Of a stretch of 64,000 nt of DNA, positions 49,892 through 58,859 are shown piece by piece. The stretch spans positions 1 to 64,000 of the forward strand of contig NZ_JAGIQA010000035.1 of the NCBI RefSeq assembly GCF_017814975.1, given 5' to 3'. This DNA is from Cupriavidus consociatus. Its GTDB lineage: Bacteria > Pseudomonadota > Gammaproteobacteria > Burkholderiales > Burkholderiaceae. The stretch's first letter is position 1. Every line of letters begins with the position of its first letter. The notes beneath the pieces were generated by a model. That model saw nothing but the letters and a program-made list of their open reading frames with translations, was not told the origin of the DNA and did no database searches. Both the position numbers and the translations under genes were made by a program.

Positions 49892-51997
49892 TTACATCCG
49901 GTACCGCAGCGTCGCCATCACGCTGCGCGGGGCGCCGGGCATGTTCAGGTTGGGGCTGGTGCCGTGCGCCGAGACGATGTAGCCCTTGTCGAACAGGTTG
50001 TACACGTTCAGCTGCGCCTCGAAGGCGCCGCGGCGGTACCAGGCCATGGCGTCGGCGGTGACGTAGCCGGGCAGCGTCACGGTATTGAGCGGATCGGCAT
50101 AGCGCGCGCCCACCAGGTTGAGGCCGGCGCCCACGCCGAAGCCGTGGCCCAGGTCCTTGGTCACCCACGCGTTGCCGGAGTGGCGCGGCGTGATGGTGGC
50201 GCGCTTGCCCTGCAGCGCGGCGGTGGACTTGGTGATGGTGGCATCCAGGTACGCGTAGCCCGCCAGCACGCGCCAGCCGCTGCCCAGCTCGGCCGCGCCG
50301 GAGAGTTCGATGCCGTCCGTGCGTTGCTCGCCGATCGGCAGCAGTGCCGTGTTGGTGGCGTTGGCAACCTTGATGTTGCTGCGCTCCAGCCGGAACACCG
50401 AAATCGTGGTGCTGGCTTTGCCGTTCAGCCAGTCGTACTTGGCGCCGACTTCGGTGTTGTTGGTGGTCTCCGGCGCCAGGTCGGCGTTGTTGGCCGCCAG
50501 CGCAAAGGCCTCGCCCGACGGCTGGAACGACTTGCTCCACGACACGTAGTACGACTGCGCCTTCGACGGCTGCCACACCAGGCCGGCGCGCGGGCTCCAG
50601 GCGGTGTCGGTGCGCGACAGGTCGCGCTGGCCGGCGATCCGGTTCTTGGTCTCCTGCTGGAAGTTGTCGTAGCGCACCCCGACCAGCGCCTTCCACTGCT
50701 CGCTGAACTTGATCATGTCCTGGGTGTAGAACGCCAGGGTGTCGAACACGCCCAGGTTCGAGGTGGTCGGGTTGCCCGGCGCCTGACGCGGCAACACCGG
50801 CAGTACCGGGTTGAACAGGTCGAACGTGCCCGGCACCGGCTTGGTATTGTTGACCTGGTCCTTGTTCTGTTGCCCGATCTCCATGCCGTACAGGATCTCG
50901 TGTTCCATGCCCAGGAAGGTCGCCTTCTGGGTCAGGTCAGTCTGGTTGAACCAGCCATGTTCCTCGCGGCGGACATTGCCGTGATTCATGGTCAGCGTGC
51001 GCGCCGCTTCGTTGACCGCAGCGGTCAGCGTGTTGTTGCGGTCCAGCGAGTAGTGGTAGTAGCGCGTGGCGTTGCGGATCGACCAGTTCTGGTTAAAGCG
51101 GTGGTTGATCGTGGCGGTGCCGGAGAACACGCGCGACTGCGAGTAGTCGGCATCGCGCGCATTGGCCGCGCCGTAGTAGCGCGAGGCCGGCACGTCGACC
51201 GGGCGGCCCTGGTAGGCCGGGATGCCGAAGTCGGTGACGCGGCGGTCTTCCAGGTAGTCGGCCTGGAACAGCACGGTGGTCTCGGGCGCCACGCGCAGCT
51301 CCAGCGAGGGCGCGATCGCCTTGCGGTCCAGGAACTGCTGCGAGCGATAGCTGTTGGCCTTCTCCACGGCGCCGGTGATGCGGAACGCGGCAGCGCCGTC
51401 GGCGAACACGCGGCCGACGTCGGCCTCGGCGCGGCGGTCGGCCCACATGCCGTAGCTCAGCGCGAAATCGGTGACGTCGATGCCGGGCTTCTTGGTGACG
51501 CGGTTGATCAGGCCGCCGGCCGAGCCGCGCCCGTACAGCACCGCCGCCGGGCCCTTGACCACTTCGACGCGGTCCACGTTGGACAGGTCGCGGAAGTACA
51601 GCGCGTCGTCGCGGATACCATCGACGAACTGGTCGGCGATCGCGGTGAAGCCGCGGATCGAGACCTGGTCGCGCTGGCCGTCGCCATGCGAGAACGACAC
51701 GCCGGGCACGTTCTTCAGCGCGTCCTGCATCGACGTGGCGTGCTGGTCGCGCATCACCTCGGCGGTGACCACGTTGACGGTCTGCGGAACGTCGCGCAGC
51801 GGCGCTTCGGTCTTGGTCGCGCTGACCGCGTTGGGCGGGTTATAGCCGGCGCCCAGTTCCCGACTGACATCGGCCTTGACGGTGACCTCAGGCAACTGCG
51901 CCGCTGCCGCCGGGGTCGCCTGCGACCAGGCTGCCATCGGTTGAAAAATGAAGGTCCCCGCCACCGCGGCGCAGATCGGGTGAAGTTTTATTCTCAT
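49892..51997 (-). CDS. TonB-dependent siderophore receptor
   Basis: 701 residues. A signal peptide (to about residue 30) is followed by a plug domain with DVPQTVNVVTAEVMRDQHATSMQDALKNVPGVSFSHGDGQRDQVSIRGF and VEVVKGPAAVLYGRGSAGGLINRVTKKP, then a 22-strand barrel ending in MATLRYRM (terminal aromatic/hydrophobic residue). It resembles FhuA/FpvA/FoxA-type ferri-siderophore receptors and needs TonB-ExbBD. No synthesis genes are adjacent, so it probably takes up a xenosiderophore. A Fur-like palindrome overlaps its promoter. Confidence 0.93.
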   Translation of the reverse strand: MRIKLHPICAAVAGTFIFQPMAAWSQATPAAAAQLPEVTVKADVSRELGAGYNPPNAVSATKTEAPLRDVPQTVNVVTAEVMRDQHATSMQDALKNVPGVSFSHGDGQRDQVSIRGFTAIADQFVDGIRDDALYFRDLSNVDRVEVVKGPAAVLYGRGSAGGLINRVTKKPGIDVTDFALSYGMWADRRAEADVGRVFADGAAAFRITGAVEKANSYRSQQFLDRKAIAPSLELRVAPETTVLFQADYLEDRRVTDFGIPAYQGRPVDVPASRYYGAANARDADYSQSRVFSGTATINHRFNQNWSIRNATRYYHYSLDRNNTLTAAVNEAARTLTMNHGNVRREEHGWFNQTDLTQKATFLGMEHEILYGMEIGQQNKDQVNNTKPVPGTFDLFNPVLPVLPRQAPGNPTTSNLGVFDTLAFYTQDMIKFSEQWKALVGVRYDNFQQETKNRIAGQRDLSRTDTAWSPRAGLVWQPSKAQSYYVSWSKSFQPSGEAFALAANNADLAPETTNNTEVGAKYDWLNGKASTTISVFRLERSNIKVANATNTALLPIGEQRTDGIELSGAAELGSGWRVLAGYAYLDATITKSTAALQGKRATITPRHSGNAWVTKDLGHGFGVGAGLNLVGARYADPLNTVTLPGYVTADAMAWYRRGAFEAQLNVYNLFDKGYIVSAHGTSPNLNMPGAPRSVMATLRYRM

Positions 51998-52035
51998 TCC
52001 CTGTAATCGACTGTAATTTTTTTAAGAAAGCGACG

Positions 52036-52065
52036 CATTATCAATTACGAGAATGAAGGGGTCAA
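52036..52065 (-). promoter_or_regulatory. receptor promoter with overlapping Fur-box-like palindrome
   Basis: On the minus strand TTGACC (52065-52060) and GATAAT (52042-52037) are 17 bp apart, a good sigma70 promoter. Over the -10 lies CATTATC-AATTAC-GAGAATG (52036-52055), an imperfect dyad with one mismatch that resembles Fur half-sites (GATAATG). It starts about 40 bp before the receptor ATG. Confidence 0.65.
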
Positions 52066-52162
52066 CGAGACTGCGAATTATTCCCATTCAATGCCGCGCA
52101 GCGTTGTTTTCAGATCGGCGTTGATCGTGAGCAGTACGCTGGCGTTTGACTTGTGGGCCGAC

Positions 52163-53044
52163 TCAGGCCAACTGCTCGGCCAGGACGTTGCGGGCCTCGG
52201 CAATGAATGGCGATTCTCTGCGGCGGGCGGGTAGCAGGAAGAACTCCGCTTCGGGCAGGCGTGGCAACCCAAGCCGCGCGACCGTGCCGCCGTCCAGCGG
52301 CGCGACACCTGGCCCGATCGCCGATGCGTTCAGGCAGGACAGCCCCAGCCCAGCCGCGAGCGCGAGATGCAGGCCCGCCACGCCCGAGGCCGAGTGCGCA
52401 ACTTCGAACAGCAAGCGCTTGCGCAACAGCAGCTGCACCACGAACTGGTGCAGCGAACACGTGTCGGGCAGCAGCACCAGCGGCAGCATGGCGGGCAGCG
52501 CGTCGGCCTCGCCGGACGCCGCCACCCAGGCCAGCGGTTCGCGCCGCAGCACGGTGCCCCGCGTGCTCTTGCCCGTTGTGTCGCGGCCGCGCGGCAGGCG
52601 CATGCTCAGCCCGATATCGAAGGCATCCATCTCGGCGGCGGCATCGATTGCGGCACTCTTCATCACCGTCACATGCAGCCTTAGGTAGGGATAGCGTTCG
52701 CGCAGGCGCCGCAGCATGCCGGCGATTTCGCCGGGTCGGAAGTAGTCGGTGACGGCAAGCCGCAGGTCGCCCTCCAGCGCGTGCCCGCGCAGTTCCTGCA
52801 GCGCCAGTTCGTTCAGCGCGAGGATGCGCCGCGCGTGCTCCAGCAGCCGCGCACCGGCCGGCGTAGGCACGGCGCCGTGCCGCCCGCGCGACAGCAGCGG
52901 CACGCCGGCGCGCTCTTCCAGCTTGCGCAACTGCTCGCTGACCGACGACTGCGACAGGAATAGCCGGGGCGCGGCGGCGGACAGGCTGCCGCAGTCGGCA
53001 ACGGTGACGAAGGTGCGCAACTGGTCTGTGTCGAATCCACGCAT
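52163..53044 (-). CDS. LysR-family transcriptional regulator
   Basis: 293 residues. The HTH is clear (FVTVADCGSLSAAAPRLFLSQSSVSEQLRKLEERAGVPLLSR), followed by a substrate-binding domain. It is divergent from a tautomerase gene across 140 bp that contains a perfect T-N11-A dyad, making that gene the likely target. The inducer is unknown. Confidence 0.92.
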   Translation of the reverse strand: MRGFDTDQLRTFVTVADCGSLSAAAPRLFLSQSSVSEQLRKLEERAGVPLLSRGRHGAVPTPAGARLLEHARRILALNELALQELRGHALEGDLRLAVTDYFRPGEIAGMLRRLRERYPYLRLHVTVMKSAAIDAAAEMDAFDIGLSMRLPRGRDTTGKSTRGTVLRREPLAWVAASGEADALPAMLPLVLLPDTCSLHQFVVQLLLRKRLLFEVAHSASGVAGLHLALAAGLGLSCLNASAIGPGVAPLDGGTVARLGLPRLPEAEFFLLPARRRESPFIAEARNVLAEQLA

Positions 53045-53086
53045 GATGAGCGCTCCGGCAAGGTGGTAAGCGAGGCCGCATTTCCT

Positions 53087-53136
53087 TCGGATAATCCGAT
53101 GGAATACATTGGATATTCCCGCTTTTCCGATATTAC
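53087..53136 (+). promoter_or_regulatory. LysR operator and promoter of the tautomerase gene
   Basis: TCGGAT-A-ATCCGA (53087-53099) is a perfect 13-bp T-N11-A dyad, the LysR-box form. GGAATA...TATTCC (53101-53119) is a second dyad at the activation-site position. The promoter TTGGAT-16-TATTAC (53109-53136) overlaps the latter. Confidence 0.6.
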
Positions 53137-53184
53137 ACCGGCTTCTAACATGGCATCACCCACCCACGAAACAAGGAGCCAGCC

Positions 53185-53577
53185 ATGCCCCACATCGTCC
53201 TGCACCTGTCCGGCCAGCCCGATGCCACCCTTACCCGGCGCAGCGCCGCTGCCATCGCCGACCTGACCGCAAGCGTGCTCGGCAAGAAGCGCGACGTGAT
53301 TGCCATCACCGTCCACTACGTGCCGCGCGACAGCTGGATCATCGGCGGCGTGCCGCTGTCCGAGCAGGATCGCAACGCCTTCCACCTCGATATCAGCGTC
53401 ACCGACGAGACCAATACCAAGGCTGAAAAGGCGCAATTCATCCAGGCCGTGTTCGAGACCATGGCAGGGCTGCTCGGCAACCTGCATCCCGTCTCTTATG
53501 TGCATGTGATCGATGCCCGCGCAGCAGCGTACGGCTATGGCGGCCGCACGCAGGAGTACCGCCACCAGCACGGCTGA
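53185..53577 (+). CDS. tautomerase-superfamily protein
   Basis: 130 residues. It starts MPHIVLHLSGQPDATLTRRSAAAIADLTASVLGKKRDVIAITVHYVP; removal of Met exposes Pro2, the catalytic base of the superfamily. It is twice the length of 4-oxalocrotonate tautomerase, as in MIF or fused types. The substrate is unknown. AAGGAG precedes the ATG. The divergent LysR gene probably controls it. Confidence 0.85.
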   Translation: MPHIVLHLSGQPDATLTRRSAAAIADLTASVLGKKRDVIAITVHYVPRDSWIIGGVPLSEQDRNAFHLDISVTDETNTKAEKAQFIQAVFETMAGLLGNLHPVSYVHVIDARAAAYGYGGRTQEYRHQHG

Positions 53578-53704
53578 GGCCCGCATCGTTTCTTGGCCGG
53601 CAGGCGGTGTGCTTGGGGCCGGACTGTATTTTTTTGTGACCGGACTGGTCTGAAGCAATCGCGCGGCCCGCGGCTTGTACATTTGGTGCGTTGTTAACTA
53701 GTGT

Positions 53705-53731
53705 GAGTTGGGTGCCGCCGGCACCCAACTC
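53705..53731 (+). repeat. perfect 12-bp inverted repeat in front of the aldo/keto reductase gene
   Basis: GAGTTGGGTGCC (53705-53716) and GGCACCCAACTC (53720-53731) with a GCC loop, ending 22 bp before the ATG. It could form a stable leader hairpin or be an operator. No T run follows, so it is not a terminator. Confidence 0.8.
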
Positions 53732-53753
53732 CGGCCATCCTGGAATCCAGCGC

Positions 53754-54587
53754 ATGAAACAGATCACCCTGCCCGACGGCGAGCGCATCCCCGCGCTCGG
53801 CATGGGAACGTGGAACATGGGCGAGACGCCCGCCGCGCGCGCCGAAGAGATCGCCACGCTAAGGCTGGGCCTGGACCTGGGCCTGCGGCTGATCGATACC
53901 GCCGAGATGTATGGCGAGGGCCAGTCCGAGGAAATGATAGGCGAGGCCCTGGCCGGACGGCGCGATGAGGCCTTCCTGGTCAGCAAGGTCTATCCGTTCA
54001 ACGCCAGCCGCCGCGGCACCTTGCAGGCGTGCGAGCGCAGCCTGCGGCGGCTGCGCACCGACCGCATCGACCTCTACCTGTTGCACTGGCGCGGCGGCGT
54101 CCCGCTGGAAGAGACCGTCGCCGCCATGCAGGCGCTGCAGCGTGACGGCAAGATCCGCCACTGGGGCGTGAGCAACCTGGACCTGGCTGACCTGCAGGAG
54201 TTATGGGACGCGCCCGGCGGCGACGGCATGGCCACCAACCAGCTGCTGTACAACCTGGGCCGGCGCGGCATCGAATGGGATCTGTTGCCATGGCTGCGCC
54301 AGCGCGGCATCCCGGTGATGGCCTACTCGCCGATCGAGCAGTCGCGGCTGCTGGGCAACCCGGGGCTGAAGCGCTTCGCGCGCGACCACGGCATAACCGC
54401 GGCGCAGGCGGCGCTGGCCTGGCTGCTGGCGCAGGACGGCGTCATCGCCATTCCCAAGACGGGCCGGCGCGAGCGCCTGCAGGAGAATATCGGCGCGCTG
54501 TCGCACCTGTTGTCCGCAGCCCAGCTGGCCGAGCTCGACCGCATCTTCCCGCCACCGGACGGGCCAGGGGTGCTGGAGATGCTGTGA
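53754..54587 (+). CDS. aldo/keto reductase
   Basis: 277 residues of the AKR barrel. D-x-x-x-x-Y appears as LIDTAEMYGEGQSEEMIGEAL with catalytic Asp and Tyr, VSKVYPFNASRRGTLQACERSLRRLRTDRIDLYLLHWRG with the Lys and His, and the NADP loop near IPKTGRRERLQENIGAL. It reduces aldehydes or ketones. The start at 53754 is preceded by a stem-loop rather than a clear ribosome site. Confidence 0.9.
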   Translation: MKQITLPDGERIPALGMGTWNMGETPAARAEEIATLRLGLDLGLRLIDTAEMYGEGQSEEMIGEALAGRRDEAFLVSKVYPFNASRRGTLQACERSLRRLRTDRIDLYLLHWRGGVPLEETVAAMQALQRDGKIRHWGVSNLDLADLQELWDAPGGDGMATNQLLYNLGRRGIEWDLLPWLRQRGIPVMAYSPIEQSRLLGNPGLKRFARDHGITAAQAALAWLLAQDGVIAIPKTGRRERLQENIGALSHLLSAAQLAELDRIFPPPDGPGVLEML

Positions 54588-54606
54588 GCGCGCCGGTGAC
54601 GCGGCG

Positions 54607-55023
54607 TCAGTTCAGGCGCGACGCGTAGCGTTCGCGCTCGACGTAGCGCACCAGGTAGTTGCGCGCCTTGTCGCGGGTATCGGCCGTGACGCGCGCCGCC
54701 GCCTGGCGGGCGCTGTTCTTGCCGTGCGACGACGACATCTGTCCATCCAGGTAGCTGCGGAAGGCGTCGTGCATGGCGTTCAGGTCGGACTGGCAAGCAG
54801 CCAGCGCCGCATTCGCCACGTCCTTCGACTGGCCCTTCGACGACAGGTTGTCGTCGGCCTTTTCCTTGACGCAATCCATGTATTTGGCGCGCAGCGACTG
54901 CCAGCCGCTGCTGTCGGCGGTCGCGGCGGCGCTGGCGGTATCCCCGGCGGCGGGTCCGGTCGAGGGCTGCGAAGCGCACGCAGCGAGGAGCGCCAGTGGC
55001 AGGGCGGTAAGAATTTTCTTCAT
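54607..55023 (-). CDS. small putative lipoprotein of unknown function
   Basis: 138 residues. The lipobox LLAAC puts Cys at 16 (MKKILTALPLALLAACASQP). The rest is polar and helical with two Cys (MDCVKEKADDNL and ALAACQSDLNAMHDAFRSYLDG), which may pair. No family recognised. It converges on the aldo/keto reductase gene and is divergent from the SYLF gene. Confidence 0.75.
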   Translation of the reverse strand: MKKILTALPLALLAACASQPSTGPAAGDTASAAATADSSGWQSLRAKYMDCVKEKADDNLSSKGQSKDVANAALAACQSDLNAMHDAFRSYLDGQMSSSHGKNSARQAAARVTADTRDKARNYLVRYVERERYASRLN

Positions 55024-55209
55024 GGGATGATGCGATGCGGCAGTGCCGCATGGATGCGTGGTTGTTTCGGGGAACCCTCAAACTGCCACGAATGCGTCGG
55101 CGAGGCTACCTTCGTCACAAATGGAAACGCCTCGTCACCACGTGAATGTTTGTCCGAGTGCTTTTGGCGCCTATGCTTCAGAGACGACAACAACACCCAA
55201 GGAGATAAG

Positions 55210-55788
55210 ATGAAACGTCGAAACTTCCTGAGCGCCAGTGCCGGCCTGGCCCTGGGCAGCCTGGCGCTGGGTGCCTGCACCACCACAAAGCCCGACGCTC
55301 CAACTGACAAGGCAGCACGGCGGCGCGAGCTGGATTCGGGCGTCGACGCCACGCTGTCGCGCTTGTACGGCTCGGTCAACGGCTCGCGTGAACTCGGCAA
55401 CCGCGCGCGCGGTATCCTGGTGTTCCCCAAGACGTTGTCGGCGGGCTTTATCGTCGGCGGAGAGTATGGCGACGGCGCGCTGCGCTCGGGCGGCGCCACG
55501 CGCGGCTACTACCGCCTGGTCTCCGGCTCGGTCGGCTGGCAGATTGGCGCGCAATCCAAGTCGGTGATCCTGATGTTCATGACGCAGGACGCCTACGACA
55601 AGTTCGTGCGCAGCTCGGGCTGGACCGCCGGCGTCGATGCCACCGTCGCGATCGCGACCATCGGCGCAAATGGCGTGCTCGACACCAATACCGCGCAGCA
55701 GCCGATCGTCGGTTTCGTGATGACCAATGCCGGGCTGATGGCGGGCCTGAGCCTCGAAGGCAGCAAGATCACCCGGCTCGACCTGTAA
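55210..55788 (+). CDS. SYLF-domain (YSC84/Ysc84-like) lipoprotein with Tat-like signal
   Basis: 192 residues. The N-terminus MKRRNFLSASAGLALGSLALGAC combines an RRxFL twin-arginine motif with a lipobox at Cys23. The SYLF fold follows: LGNRARGILVFPKTLSAGFIVGGEYGDGALRS, and QIGAQSKSVILMFMTQDAYDKFVRSSGWTAGVDATVA and the closing GLMAGLSLEGSKITRLDL. SYLF domains bind phosphoinositides in eukaryotes; the bacterial role is unknown. AAGGAGATAAG precedes the ATG. Confidence 0.9.
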   Translation: MKRRNFLSASAGLALGSLALGACTTTKPDAPTDKAARRRELDSGVDATLSRLYGSVNGSRELGNRARGILVFPKTLSAGFIVGGEYGDGALRSGGATRGYYRLVSGSVGWQIGAQSKSVILMFMTQDAYDKFVRSSGWTAGVDATVAIATIGANGVLDTNTAQQPIVGFVMTNAGLMAGLSLEGSKITRLDL

Positions 55789-55894
55789 GCGCCTGGCGCG
55801 GGCTTGCGCCGCACGGCTCGACGGCCGTGCGGCGGCGGTTTTTCGTGGCCACCTGCCGCGAGGGGATAGAATTCGTCCCTTTGGCCGAATTCTC

Positions 55895-56794
55895 ATGTGG
55901 TTCAAGAACCTGCAGGTCCATCGTTTTTCCGCTCTGTGGACGCCCGGCGCCGACGAGGTCGAAGCCAGCCTGGCGAAGCACGCCTTCTACCCCGGCACCA
56001 GCCTCGAAATGCAGACGCAGGGCTGGGCCTCGCCCCGTGACAACGGCCAACTGGTCCACGCCGTGGGCCGCCAGATGCTGCTGACGCTGCGCACCGAGAA
56101 AAAGCTGCTGCCAACCACCGTGGTGAACCAGGTCACGCGCGCACGCGCCGCGGAGATCGAGGAACAGCAAGGCTACAAGCCGGGCCGCAAGCAGATGAAG
56201 GAACTGAAGGAGCAGGTCACCGAGGAACTGCTGCCGCGCGCCTTCAGCATCCGCCGCGACACGCGCGTGTGGATCGATCCGGACAACGGCTGGCTGGCGA
56301 TCGATGCCGCCTCCGCGGCCAAGGCCGATGAAGTGCGCGGCATGCTGTTCAAGGCGCTGGACCCGCTGCCGCTGGTCAACCTGCATGTCAACCAGTCGCC
56401 GGTGGCGGCGATGACCGACTGGCTGGCCGGCGACGCCGCGCCGGGCGGCTTCACCGTCGACCAGGAAATCGAGCTGCAGTCCGGCAGCGAAAGCAAGGCC
56501 ACCGTGCGCTACGTGCGCCATCCGCTCGATCCCGAAGACCTGCGCCGCCATATTGCCGGCGGCAAGCGCTGCACGCGCCTGGCGATGACCTGGAACGACC
56601 GCGTCTCGTTCGTGCTGACCGACGGGCTGGTGGTGAAGAAAATCGCGCCGCTGGACGTGATCAAGGAACAGGCCGACGGCACCATGCATGACGAAGACGA
56701 GCGCTTCGATGCCGATTTCGCCATGATGGCCGGCGAGCTGTCCGGACTGCTGGGCGACCTGACCGAAGCGCTGGGCGGCGAGCGCAAGAGCTGA
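55895..56794 (+). CDS. rdgC: recombination-associated protein RdgC
   Basis: 299 residues, the usual length. It starts MWFKNLQVHRFSALWTPGADEVEASLAKHAF and contains RAAEIEEQQGYKPGRKQMKELKEQVTEELLPRAF, the RdgC core, with GKRCTRLAMTWNDRVSFVLTDGLVVKKIAPLD later. RdgC forms a ring around DNA and restrains RecA in recombination and replication restart. Confidence 0.95.
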   Translation: MWFKNLQVHRFSALWTPGADEVEASLAKHAFYPGTSLEMQTQGWASPRDNGQLVHAVGRQMLLTLRTEKKLLPTTVVNQVTRARAAEIEEQQGYKPGRKQMKELKEQVTEELLPRAFSIRRDTRVWIDPDNGWLAIDAASAAKADEVRGMLFKALDPLPLVNLHVNQSPVAAMTDWLAGDAAPGGFTVDQEIELQSGSESKATVRYVRHPLDPEDLRRHIAGGKRCTRLAMTWNDRVSFVLTDGLVVKKIAPLDVIKEQADGTMHDEDERFDADFAMMAGELSGLLGDLTEALGGERKS

Positions 56795-56840
56795 GTCAGC
56801 CCGGGGCGCGCACTGGCACGGTCGCGCGCCCCCTCCCCCT

Positions 56841-57284
56841 TCATTCCACCCAGTTGACCTTGGGGAAGCGGCCGGCAAACCCGTCCGGCATCGCCACCAC
56901 CTGCTTGTTCACATAGTCGAAGAAGACAAAGCCCGACTTGGCCATCGCGATCAAGGCGCCGTCGGCTGGCCGCGTGATGCGGAAGATGATGTCGCCGCCG
57001 TACTTGTTGAAGTCCATCACGCCGACTTCGAACTGCAGCTGGTCGCGCGCATGCGCCTCGTTGCGGTACATCGTGGCGAGGTCGGTGACGATGATGCCGA
57101 CACCCTCCTGCCGCACGTCCTCGCTGCCGAATTCATACAGGAAGCGCGCCCGTGCCTCGGAGATCATCGAGATCATCGAGTCGTTGGCGAGATGGTTGGC
57201 CGAGTTGATGTCGGTCACGCGCACGGTCAGGTGCGTGGCGTAGCAGAACTGGTCGGCGGGCAGGTCGAGTTTGAGGCGGGCCAT
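56841..57284 (-). CDS. acyl-CoA thioesterase (hotdog fold, 4-hydroxybenzoyl-CoA type)
   Basis: 147 residues. VTDINSANHLANDSMISMISEARARFLYEFG carries the hotdog helix of the FcbC/YbgC group, with Asn rather than the usual Tyr-Gly near the catalytic Asp/Asn position. It ends AKSGFVFFDYVNKQVVAMPDGFAGRF. It hydrolyses an acyl-CoA thioester; the substrate is unknown. The ATG at 57284 was chosen because the frame upstream is open but not protein-like. Confidence 0.85.
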   Translation of the reverse strand: MARLKLDLPADQFCYATHLTVRVTDINSANHLANDSMISMISEARARFLYEFGSEDVRQEGVGIIVTDLATMYRNEAHARDQLQFEVGVMDFNKYGGDIIFRITRPADGALIAMAKSGFVFFDYVNKQVVAMPDGFAGRFPKVNWVE

Positions 57285-57679
57285 GGCGGCATCGGGCAAA
57301 GTGGACAAGAAGCCGCCGCCAGGCACGCACAGGGTTATCCGATCCCGCGGGCTGGCGGCGAGGCGCCCATCATAGTCGATCCGGCTGGTTCGGCCAGCGG
57401 GGCTCAGGAATTGAGCGGCGGCAGAGCTGCCGGCATGGCCCGATGCGCACGGACAGGCTGGTGTGGGGAGGCGTACTTCGGCAACAGGCGTGCGAGTTCG
57501 CTGCCGTTCCATGGGCCCGTGCAGCGATGGCATCAGTGTCTGTTCCTCGGGGTAAATACCGTCCCACGGTTTCGTCCATAGCGCCGATGTGCCGCGCCGG
57601 CGGCGGACCGTACGCTGCCGTTTGCCATGCGCGCAAGGCGCGACAAACAACCAGGACGTCACAACCAGGAGGAAACACC
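57285..57679. other. 395-bp divergent intergenic region
   Basis: It lies between the thioesterase and the first Bug receptor gene. I see no credible gene, repeat or clear promoter beyond the ribosome site AGGAGGAAA before the Bug ATG. Confidence 0.5.
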
Positions 57680-58690
57680 ATGCAAGCTGACCGACGCAAA
57701 GCCCTGCAGTGGCTGGGTGCAGGCTCCCTCGCCGCCACGGTCTCGGCACTTGGCCTTGGCCATGCCCGGGCCCAGTCAGCCCAGTCCGCCGTGTCTCACT
57801 ATCCGTCGAAGCCGGTTCGGCTGGTCGTGCCCTACCCGCCGGGCGGCGCCACCGACGTGCTGGCACGCGCGCTCGGCGAACCGCTCGGCAAGCTGTGGCA
57901 GCGCCCGGTCATCGTCGAAAACCGCCCCGGTGTCGGCGGCATGATCGGGGCCGACGTGGTGGCCAAGGCGGCGCCGGACGGCTACACGCTGCTGCTGGCG
58001 CTGCCCAGCCTGGTGCAGACGCCCTACATGGTGGCCAAGCCTCCGTTCGATCCGCTGCGCGATTTGACCGCTATCGGCCAGCTGTGCACCTCCAGCCTGG
58101 TGCTGACCGCCAACAGCGCCATGCCACGCACGCTGCCCGAGGTGATGAGCCTGGCCAGGTCGCAGCCGAACAAGCTCTCCTATGGCACTTATGGTATCGG
58201 CACCGGCGCGCATCTCTATATGCAGGTGTTCACGACCGGTGCCGGCGCCGAACTGCTGCATGTCCCGTACAAGGGCGAAGCGCCGATCGCCACCGACCTG
58301 ATCGGCGGCCAGATCTCGCTGGGTACGCTCTCGCCGATGACCGTGCGACAGCATGCGCGCACCGGCAAGCTGCAGCCGCTGGCCGTGACCGGCAACACGC
58401 GCGCGCCGATGCTGCCCGACGTGCCCACCTTCCAGGAACTCGGCTACAAAGGGCTGGACGGCCCGGCCTGGCTCGGCCTGTTCACCACGGCCGGGACGCC
58501 GCAGGCTATCGTCGAGAAGATTTCCGCGGATGTGGAGACGGTGATGGCCGCGGCCGATATCCGGCAGCGCATGGCCGACCTCGGGCTGATCGTCAAGACT
58601 TCGCGCCCGTCAGCGTTCGCAGCGGTGGCGAAGGCCGACCAGGCTTATTGGGGAAAGGTGATCAAGGAGTACAACATCCGGCTGGACTGA
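57680..58690 (+). CDS. Bug-family (TctC) periplasmic substrate-binding protein
   Basis: 336 residues. Signal MQADRRKALQWLGAGSLAATVSALGLGHARA has a twin-Arg of Tat type. The mature protein shows YPSKPVRLVVPYPPGGATDVLARALGEPLGKLWQRPVIVENRPGVGGMIGADVVAKAAPDGYTLLL, the Bug signature, with an apparent ligand loop. Bug proteins bind carboxylates for tripartite transporters or sensing. No TctAB is adjacent, so partner and ligand are unknown. A convergent CaiB gene follows. Confidence 0.92.
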   Translation: MQADRRKALQWLGAGSLAATVSALGLGHARAQSAQSAVSHYPSKPVRLVVPYPPGGATDVLARALGEPLGKLWQRPVIVENRPGVGGMIGADVVAKAAPDGYTLLLALPSLVQTPYMVAKPPFDPLRDLTAIGQLCTSSLVLTANSAMPRTLPEVMSLARSQPNKLSYGTYGIGTGAHLYMQVFTTGAGAELLHVPYKGEAPIATDLIGGQISLGTLSPMTVRQHARTGKLQPLAVTGNTRAPMLPDVPTFQELGYKGLDGPAWLGLFTTAGTPQAIVEKISADVETVMAAADIRQRMADLGLIVKTSRPSAFAAVAKADQAYWGKVIKEYNIRLD

Positions 58691-58859
58691 GCCGGTACTG
58701 CGTCAGCTCCGGACTGAAACGGGGAACTTAAGACGGCACTGAGACGACTCTGCAATCGGTATGATTTTCGCGCGCACACCAGCGCATCCGGCTGGGACCG
58801 GGCGCGCATCGCCACCCCGTTCAAGCACGCAAATGCGCACCAGCAAGAAGCGAAGCGTT

